From Gemmatimonadota bacterium (GTDB taxonomy: Bacteria > Gemmatimonadota > Gemmatimonadetes > Gemmatimonadales > GWC2-71-9), in contig QHUQ01000222.1 of the NCBI GenBank assembly GCA_003221985.1, positions 1 through 5,754 of the forward strand: 5,754 nt of DNA, in the 5' to 3' direction. Positions within the stretch are counted from its first letter, which is position 1; each line of letters opens with the position of its first letter. The notes under the pieces are model-generated. The model ran no database searches, was not told the DNA's origin, and worked only from the letters and a program-made list of their open reading frames with translations. Shown here one piece after another: positions 1 through 4,077 of the stretch. A program made the translations under genes and the position numbers.

Positions 1-464
1 AAAATGCTGCCGTACACGTTTGGCTTGCCGAGCAGGACGCACGCGTCATTGACGAGGTAGCGCGTCGCGAAGTTGTCGGTGCCGTCCACGACGATGTCGT
101 AGCCACTCAGGATGTCGAGCGCGTTCTTGGACGTGAGCGCCGTCTCGTACGTCTCCAGCCGCACATGCGGGTTCACGTCCGCGATCCGCTCACGCGCCGA
201 CAGCAGTTTGGGCCGCCCGACGTCCTTGGTGCCGTGCAAGATCTGTCGCTGCAGATTCGTGACGTCGACGTTGTCGAAGTCCACGAGGCCGAGCGTGCCG
301 ACGCCGGCCGCGGCCAGATAGAGCGCCGCGGGCGATCCCAGCCCGCCGGCGCCGATGAGCAGGACCCGGGCGGCCTTCAATTTCTCCTGACCCGGAACGC
401 CCACGTCGGGCAGGATCAGGTGCCGGCTGTAGCGCAGCAGCTCGGCCTGGGCGAGAGTCGTCAT
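1..464 (-). CDS. moeB: MoeB/ThiF-type E1-like adenylyltransferase for a sulfur carrier protein (C-terminus beyond window)
   Basis: I translated this by hand from the minus strand. ATG is at 462-464 and the frame stays open to the window edge, giving the first 154 residues (MTTLAQAELLRYSRHLILPD...). The enzyme adenylates the C-terminal glycine of a ThiS/MoaD-type protein so that sulfur can be loaded as a thiocarboxylate. Visible family features are the N-terminal RYSRH with the arginine finger (residues 11-15), the ATP-binding glycine loop GAGGLGS (38-44), DFDNVDVTNLQRQ (62-74), the VGRPK lysine (82-86) and DGTDN (127-131). The zinc cysteines, the catalytic cysteine and any rhodanese domain (as in MoeZ) lie outside the window, so MoeB, MoeZ and HcyF types cannot be separated. 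It starts 3 nt after the carrier stop codon, with GGAGG 7 nt upstream. The most likely partner is the adjacent carrier; a role in molybdopterin synthesis is the alternative. Confidence 0.93.
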   Translation of the reverse strand, partial: MTTLAQAELLRYSRHLILPDVGVPGQEKLKAARVLLIGAGGLGSPAALYLAAAGVGTLGLVDFDNVDVTNLQRQILHGTKDVGRPKLLSARERIADVNPHVRLETYETALTSKNALDILSGYDIVVDGTDNFATRYLVNDACVLLGKPNVYGSI

Positions 465-467
465 CGT

Positions 468-743
468 TCAACCTCCCGCGATGGCGGGAACGATGATGAT
501 CTCATCACCGTCGCGCACGCTCGCCGCAAACCCGCCCTGCAGTCTGGCGTCGTCGTCGTTCACGTAAAACGTCACGAAGGGATACGGCTTGCCGGCCGCG
601 TCGCGCAGACGCGGGGCCAGTCCCGGAAATCGTGCCGCGACGTCGGCTACGACGTCGCCTAACGTGGCGCCTTCCGCTTCGAGCGAACGCCGGCCTTCGG
701 CGAGCTTCGCGAGCACTGTAGGCAATTGCAATGTGACGCTCAT
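468..743 (-). CDS. metO: ThiS/MoaD/CysO-family sulfur carrier protein, probable MetO-like sulfur donor
   Basis: A 91-residue beta-grasp (ubiquitin-like) carrier. It starts MSVTLQLPTVL and ends exactly in PAIAGG, so the diglycine needed for adenylation and thiocarboxylation is already exposed. The tail VNDDDARLQGG (61-71) followed by DGDEIIIVPAIAGG (78-91) closely resembles Mycobacterium CysO, from memory. The same fold serves as CysO (cysteine), HcyS and MetO (homocysteine), and MoaD (molybdopterin). The start at 741-743 is chosen because AAAGGAG lies 5 nt upstream and the ATG overlaps the thrB stop codon as ATGA; an in-frame upstream extension to 881 would read through thrB and has no family match. 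The position between homoserine kinase and an E1-like enzyme, under a SAM-sensing leader, argues for sulfur donation to homocysteine. No JAMM protease gene is visible, and none is needed for a mature Gly-Gly end. Family assignment is near certain; the MetO role is inferred. Confidence 0.92.
   Translation of the reverse strand: MSVTLQLPTVLAKLAEGRRSLEAEGATLGDVVADVAARFPGLAPRLRDAAGKPYPFVTFYVNDDDARLQGGFAASVRDGDEIIIVPAIAGG
472..476 (-). promoter_or_regulatory. Shine-Dalgarno of moeB embedded in the Gly-Gly codons of the carrier gene
   Basis: The last two sense codons of the carrier, GGA GGT, contain GGAGG, placed 7 nt before the moeB ATG. The functional C-terminal diglycine and the ribosome binding site of the next gene therefore share the same bases. 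Confidence 0.8.
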
Positions 744-1717
744 GATGTCTCCTTTGTCACAGATGAGTCGTGCGTCGTGCGTCGTGCGTGGTGCGTGGTG
801 TCTGGGACCGTAGTCACGGAAGCACCCGCGACGGCACTCGAGCATTTGATCAATTCGGCCGCGATGCCGATTTCGCGCCATGCCGCGATCATCGCGGCAC
901 CCACCCCAGTGGACCGCTCGCGCGGGGCAATCGCGAGAACGGCGGACCCGGCGCCCGACAATGTTGCGCCGAAGGCGCCGGCGGCTCGCGCCGCATGCAC
1001 GACAGCATCGTAACCGGGAATGCGCCCGCGACGGAATGGGACGTGGAGCACGTCATCGAGCGCGGCGGTCAGCAGCGCGCCATCACCGGTCGCGAGCCCC
1101 TGCACTAGCGCCGCGGCGCGGCCTGCGGCGACCACTGCGTCACTATGTGGCAGGGTCTGCGGCAACGCGGCGCGCGCGGCTTTCGTGTCATTCGGAAATG
1201 GCGGCACGGCGATCAGCAGCTCGATGCCGGCCGCGACGGCGAGCGGCGACGCGACTAACCCGGTGGGCGTGTGGACGCTCAATACGGCTCCCCCGTAAAC
1301 AGCCGGTGCCACGTTGTCGGGATGACCTTCGATCGTCGTGCCGATCTCGAGAATCTGCGCGCGCGACAGCCCCAACCCGAGCGCGGTATCAGCCAGCAAG
1401 GCGCCCGCCACAATCGCGGCGGCGGACGAGCCCAACCCACAGCCGACCGGAATGTCCGAGGTGGCGTCGATCGTCACTCCGGCGGGGAGGACGGCGCCAG
1501 CGGCCGCGCACGCGGCGCGGAAGCCACGGGTGAAGAGGTCTTGATCGGCCCGTACTCTGACAGCGCTCAGTTTTCCGCGGCGATTGATCGAGAAGCCGCT
1601 CAGCGCGTTGTGGAGCGTCACCGACGCGCTCAGCCAGCGATCGATCGCGATACCGATGCAATCGAAGCCTGACCCCAGGTTGCTCGAGCTCGCCGGCACG
1701 CGAACACGCACGGTCAT
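740..1717 (-). CDS. thrB: Homoserine kinase (GHMP kinase family)
   Basis: A 325-residue cytoplasmic ATP-dependent kinase that converts L-homoserine to O-phospho-L-homoserine. The GHMP kinase motifs are in order: VPASSSNLGSGFD (7-19), the phosphate-binding loop PVGCGLGSSAAA (90-101), EGHPDNVAP (130-138) with the conserved Glu130, and the C-terminal GATLSGAGSAV (250-260). The start at 1715-1717 (MTVRVRVPASSS) is chosen because the family begins right before motif 1, AAGGA lies 9 nt upstream, and the ATG overlaps the preceding stop as ATGA. A longer in-frame start at 1834 would lie inside the preceding gene and add 39 residues without family character. The last 20 or so residues (306-325) look non-native: they are encoded by a heptamer tandem repeat and form a Thr/His/Arg-rich tail beyond the usual family end. 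In this context its product probably feeds homocysteine synthesis as well as, or instead of, threonine synthesis. Confidence 0.95.
   Translation of the reverse strand: MTVRVRVPASSSNLGSGFDCIGIAIDRWLSASVTLHNALSGFSINRRGKLSAVRVRADQDLFTRGFRAACAAAGAVLPAGVTIDATSDIPVGCGLGSSAAAIVAGALLADTALGLGLSRAQILEIGTTIEGHPDNVAPAVYGGAVLSVHTPTGLVASPLAVAAGIELLIAVPPFPNDTKAARAALPQTLPHSDAVVAAGRAAALVQGLATGDGALLTAALDDVLHVPFRRGRIPGYDAVVHAARAAGAFGATLSGAGSAVLAIAPRERSTGVGAAMIAAWREIGIAAELIKCSSAVAGASVTTVPDTTHHARRTTHDSSVTKETS
749..755 (-). promoter_or_regulatory. Strong Shine-Dalgarno of the sulfur carrier gene
   Basis: The minus strand reads AAAGGAG, 5 nt before the ATG at 741-743. It is among the best ribosome binding sites in the operon and fixes the carrier start. 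It would allow independent high-level translation of the small carrier even though its start overlaps the thrB stop. Confidence 0.8.
768..802. repeat. Heptamer tandem repeat (unit TCGTGCG on the plus strand)
   Basis: Three perfect copies of TCGTGCG (768-788) are followed by TGGTGCG (789-795) and a decayed TGGTGTC (796-802). The repeat lies inside the 3' end of thrB, coding for about residues 306-317, and directly upstream of the carrier Shine-Dalgarno. Because 7 is not a multiple of 3, each copy gained or lost changes the downstream reading frame. Confidence 0.85.
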
Positions 1718-2970
1718 GACTGGTCGTCCTTCACCAGCGCGCGTACCTCGGCAACACGTGGCGCGATGAGAGGGGCGGCCGGCAATGCGGGCGCAACCGC
1801 GTCGATCGTCTTCAGGCCGTTCCCCGTAATGCACAGCACGACTTCGTCATCCGGGGAGAACCGGCCTTCGGCGGCCAGGGCCAGCGCCGCGGCGACGGTG
1901 ACGCCGCCCGCCGTTTCAGTGAAAATCCCTGCCTCCTCCGCCAACAACCGGATCGCCGCGACCAGCTCGGCATCCGACACCGCGGCGGCCCAGCCGCCCG
2001 ATTCGAGAATCGCGCGCTTGGCGAAGAGCCCGTCCGCAGGATTGCCGATCGCGATGGACCGGGCAATCGTGTGCGGCACCACCGGTACCACGGCATCGGC
2101 ATTCTCGCGCACCAATCGCACGATCGGCGCGCATCCCGACGCCTGCGCGCCGAAGATGCGGGGCGCAGCTCCACCGACCAGCCCGGCCGCGCTGAACTCC
2201 CGGAATCCTTTGCGCAGCTTCGTCACGAGCGAGCCGCCCGCCATCGGCGCGACGACCGCCGTCGGCAGCCGCCACCCCAGCTGCTCGGCGATCTCGAACG
2301 CGAAGGTCTTGGATCCCTCGCCGTAGTAGCCGCGCAGGTTGACGTTCACGATGCCCCAGCCGAAGTGATCGGCCACCTGCGCGCACAGACGATTCACGTC
2401 GTCGTAGTGTCCGCGGACTCGGACCAGTCGCGCAGCATAGACCGCAGTCCCGACGATCTTGGCGAGCTCCAGATCTTCCGGAATGAAGATCCACGCTTTG
2501 AGACCGGCGCGAGCCGCCTGGGCCGCGACGGCGTTGGCGAGGTTGCCCGTCGACGCGCACCCGATCGTGTCGAGCCCGAACGCGGCGGCCGCGTTGATGG
2601 CCGTCGCGACGACGCGATCCTTGAAGGACAACGACGGATGCGAGACCGCGTCATTCTTCACCCAGGCGCGGGCCACGCCGAGCCGCGCGGCGATTCGTGG
2701 TGCCTCGACCAGCGGCGTGCCGCCAGTATCGAGGGAAAGCACGGGCTCCCCATCGAACGGCAGCCACTCGCGGTAGCGCCACAACGACCACGGGCGCGTC
2801 GCGATCGCGTCGCGCCCCGGCAGCACACGCGCGGGATCGAGGACGGGGTCGAGCGGGCCGAGGCACTGCTCGCAGATCGCGACGGGGGCCGGCTCGTGTA
2901 ACGCTCCGCAGGCACGGCACACCTGAGGCCGTGGCCGCAACGCCACCGGCGGAGCAACGCTCGTCGTCAC
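1714..2970 (-). CDS. metM: Threonine synthase-family PLP enzyme, probable MetM-type homocysteine synthase (thrC-like)
   Basis: A 418-residue fold-type II PLP enzyme. Visible features are an N-terminal zinc-ribbon-like pair, CRAC (18-21) and CEQC (33-36); DTGGTPLVEAP (81-91); the PLP lysine K117 in SLSFKDRVV; the phosphate/substrate loop ASTGNLANA (139-147); the glycine-rich APMAGGSL (241-248); and TGNGLK (382-387). Annotation by homology would give threonine synthase (O-phosphohomoserine to threonine). The motif around the lysine is SLSFKDRVV rather than the GSFKDRG I expect in true ThrC. The context is a SAM-II leader, thrB, a sulfur carrier and its E1. Streptomyces MetM is a threonine synthase homologue that makes homocysteine from O-phosphohomoserine with the thiocarboxylated carrier MetO, and this gene fits that description. 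The start is GTG at 2968-2970, overlapping the panB stop as GTGA, with GAGG 7 nt upstream. Family membership is certain; MetM rather than ThrC is inference. Confidence 0.88.
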   Translation of the reverse strand: MTTSVAPPVALRPRPQVCRACGALHEPAPVAICEQCLGPLDPVLDPARVLPGRDAIATRPWSLWRYREWLPFDGEPVLSLDTGGTPLVEAPRIAARLGVARAWVKNDAVSHPSLSFKDRVVATAINAAAAFGLDTIGCASTGNLANAVAAQAARAGLKAWIFIPEDLELAKIVGTAVYAARLVRVRGHYDDVNRLCAQVADHFGWGIVNVNLRGYYGEGSKTFAFEIAEQLGWRLPTAVVAPMAGGSLVTKLRKGFREFSAAGLVGGAAPRIFGAQASGCAPIVRLVRENADAVVPVVPHTIARSIAIGNPADGLFAKRAILESGGWAAAVSDAELVAAIRLLAEEAGIFTETAGGVTVAAALALAAEGRFSPDDEVVLCITGNGLKTIDAVAPALPAAPLIAPRVAEVRALVKDDQS

Positions 2971-3869
2971 GGCCGGGCCTCTGCTGTCGGAGCCGAACGT
3001 TGCGCCGGTCGGACTTTGCGGGTCGAGCGGGCCGCGCGAATCAGCGCCTCGTCAGCGGGATCGATTTGGTAGCAATGCTCGGGACCCGGAAACACCCCGC
3101 TACGCACGTCGCGCGCGTAATCGCGGAATGCCGCTTCGACGGCAGTGCCGACTTCCGCATAGCGCTTTACGAACCGGGGCGAGATCTCCCCCACGAAGTT
3201 GCCGAGCATGTCGTGCGAAATGACGAGCTGCCCGTCCACGTGCGGTCCGGCGCCGATCCCGTAAACAAATACGCCGACGCGCTCGCGCACAAACGCCGCC
3301 GTCTCCGCGGGGACAGCCTCGAGTAGAATCGAGAACACGCCGGCTCGCTCCAGCGACTCTGCGTCGCGCAGCAGCTGCTCCGCCGCGGCTAGCGATTTCC
3401 CCTGCACACGGTAGCCGCCGAGCTGGCCGAGGTTCTGGGGCGTGAGGCCGAGGTGGCCCATCACGGCAATGCCGGCATCGACCATCGCGCGCACACGGCT
3501 CGCGACTCGCGCGCCGCCTTCGCATTTCACCGCGTCGCACCCCGCGGCGACGAATGCCCCGGCGCTGCGGATCGCGGTTTCGTCGGATGGCTGGTACGAC
3601 AGGAACGGCAGGTCTCCGATCACGAACGCCCGCTGCGCCGCGCGCGTCACGGCCCGGATGAACACCAGCATCTCGTCCAGTCCGATCTGCAGCGTGCTCG
3701 GCAGCCCGAGCATCGTCATGGCCGCGGAATCGCCCACCAGAATCATGTCGACGCCGGCGCGATCGGCGAATGTCGCAGTGGGATAATCGTAGGCGGTGAC
3801 GAACACCGCCTTTTCGCTGCGGGCTTTCAACCCCGCCAGCGTAGCGACCGTGACCTTGCGAGTGGGCAT
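2967..3869 (-). CDS. panB: 3-methyl-2-oxobutanoate hydroxymethyltransferase (PanB family)
   Basis: A 300-residue TIM-barrel enzyme that transfers a hydroxymethyl group from 5,10-methylene-tetrahydrofolate to alpha-ketoisovalerate, the first committed step to pantothenate. Family motifs are VTAYDYPTA (24-32), LVGDS with metal ligand D47, GDLPF with D86, KCEGG with E117, GHLGLTPQ (138-145), GGYRVQGK (151-158), LLEAVPAE with catalytic-position E184, GIGAG (204-208) and DGQLV...HDMLG (212-223). Length is slightly above the usual 265-280, with a basic, low-complexity C-terminal tail (about 281-300). Some usually conserved positions differ: AAM follows GDS where LGM is common, and FIRAVTRAA replaces the common YHTRAV-RGA. 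The start at 3867-3869 has GAGGG 4 nt upstream. No panC or panD is present. It is the first gene behind the SAM-II leader and overlaps the next gene by 3 nt, so it should be under SAM control, which is unexpected for pantothenate synthesis. Confidence 0.93.
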   Translation of the reverse strand: MPTRKVTVATLAGLKARSEKAVFVTAYDYPTATFADRAGVDMILVGDSAAMTMLGLPSTLQIGLDEMLVFIRAVTRAAQRAFVIGDLPFLSYQPSDETAIRSAGAFVAAGCDAVKCEGGARVASRVRAMVDAGIAVMGHLGLTPQNLGQLGGYRVQGKSLAAAEQLLRDAESLERAGVFSILLEAVPAETAAFVRERVGVFVYGIGAGPHVDGQLVISHDMLGNFVGEISPRFVKRYAEVGTAVEAAFRDYARDVRSGVFPGPEHCYQIDPADEALIRAARSTRKVRPAQRSAPTAEARP

Positions 3870-3890
3870 AAAACCCTCGGACTCCCTGGA

Positions 3891-3920
3891 GACGAAAACG
3901 GCCGCTCAACTGAGCGGCCG
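3891..3920 (-). terminator. Intrinsic terminator hairpin in the panB leader (probable expression platform)
   Basis: On the minus strand a perfect 9-bp stem (CGGCCGCTC / GAGCGGCCG, arms 3912-3920 and 3899-3907) with a 4-nt AGTT loop is followed by TTTTCGTC. It ends about 20 nt before the panB ATG, downstream of the SAM-II element, where a premature-termination switch would sit. The U-tract is short (four T, then TCGTC-type mix), so efficiency is uncertain. With no other terminator after the aldehyde dehydrogenase gene, it could also stop read-through from that gene. Confidence 0.65.
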
Positions 3921-3924
3921 CGGG

Positions 3925-3981
3925 AAGCGACTCCCTAGAAACACCATCGCCCGGACTAATAAAGCCGCGGGCGAGTCGCTT
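3925..3981 (-). promoter_or_regulatory. Long imperfect leader stem between aptamer and terminator
   Basis: AAGCGACTC (3973-3981) pairs perfectly with GAGTCGCTT (3925-3933), 9 bp. Directly inside it GCCCG (3968-3972) pairs with CGGGC (3949-3953), leaving an apical loop of 14 nt and a 15-nt one-sided bulge. The 5' arm begins immediately after the conserved GCTAAA of the aptamer, so aptamer folding and this stem are contiguous and could influence each other. Palindromic CCGCGG at 3965-3970 could pair with CCGCGG at 3917-3922, at the terminator base, as an alternative fold. Confidence 0.5.
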
Positions 3982-4029
3982 TTTAGCACCTTGTTTAACG
4001 TGGCGGCAATACGCGGCAAATCACCACGG
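3980..4029 (-). promoter_or_regulatory. SAM-II (SAM-alpha) riboswitch aptamer
   Basis: The minus strand shows the SAM-II architecture. The P1 5' arm CGTGGT (4023-4028) is followed by GATTTG, a loop containing CGTATTGCC, the P1 3' arm GCCACG (3999-4004) and then TTAAAC. The 3' segment GGTGCTAAAAA ends at 3980. The pseudoknot pairs TGCC (4005-4008) with GGTG (3987-3990). Compared from memory with the crystallised env87 SAM-II RNA, GATTT, CGTATTG and GCTAAAAA are shared, while P1 and the pseudoknot differ in sequence yet keep pairing (UUGC/GUAG there, UGCC/GGUG here). SAM binding should turn down expression of the downstream methionine-related operon. It sits about 110 nt before panB, upstream of a terminator-like hairpin, so control by transcription termination is plausible; many SAM-II elements instead act on ribosome binding. 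Confidence 0.88.
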
Positions 4030-4047
4030 GTCTTCAGTTGTTACGGT

Positions 4048-4077
4048 AGTCTACCCCTCCGGTTCCTGCCCCGTCAA
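4048..4077 (-). promoter_or_regulatory. Sigma-70-type promoter of the panB-metM-thrB-metO-moeB operon
   Basis: TTGACG (4072-4077) and TAGACT (4048-4053) on the minus strand are separated by 18 nt. The -35 box contains the TGA stop codon of the aldehyde dehydrogenase gene. Transcription would start near 4040, about ten bases before the SAM-II aptamer begins, as expected for a riboswitch-controlled leader. Confidence 0.65.

Noticed and set aside
768..802. CRISPR array or insertion-sequence terminal repeat
   Set aside because: The units are 7 bp and directly adjacent without spacers, and there is no transposase or Cas gene nearby.
744..881. N-terminal extension of the sulfur carrier protein
   Set aside because: The added residues come from the thrB 3' end and the heptamer repeat read in another frame. 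The start at 741-743 has AAAGGAG at good spacing and gives the normal family length.
1718..1834. N-terminal extension of homoserine kinase from an upstream ATG
   Set aside because: It would lie wholly inside the preceding gene. The GHMP family starts immediately before the VPASSSNLGSGFD motif, and the internal ATG at 1715-1717 has a ribosome site and an ATGA overlap.
2071..2901. Plus-strand open frame antisense to the metM-like gene, and similar antisense frames over panB and thrB
   Set aside because: No family motifs, no ribosome site, and the opposite strand carries clear PLP-enzyme, PanB and GHMP kinase motifs.
1714..2970. Plain threonine biosynthesis operon (thrC-thrB)
   Set aside because: This remains the default homology label. 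However, the SAM-II leader, sulfur carrier, E1-like gene and altered lysine motif are not explained by threonine synthesis, so it is kept only as the alternative.
3925..3984. Plus-strand intrinsic terminator (AAGCGACTC...GAGTCGCT followed by TTTTT)
   Set aside because: No plus-strand gene precedes it. The T-run is the complement of the conserved A-run at the aptamer 3' end, and the stem is better explained as part of the minus-strand leader.
3880..4040. T-box leader or a second tandem SAM aptamer (SAM-V) downstream of SAM-II
   Set aside because: I see no T-box AGGGTGGNACCGCG-like block. The sequence near the panB ribosome site lacks the GCTAAA-type core that a second SAM-II/SAM-V aptamer would need.
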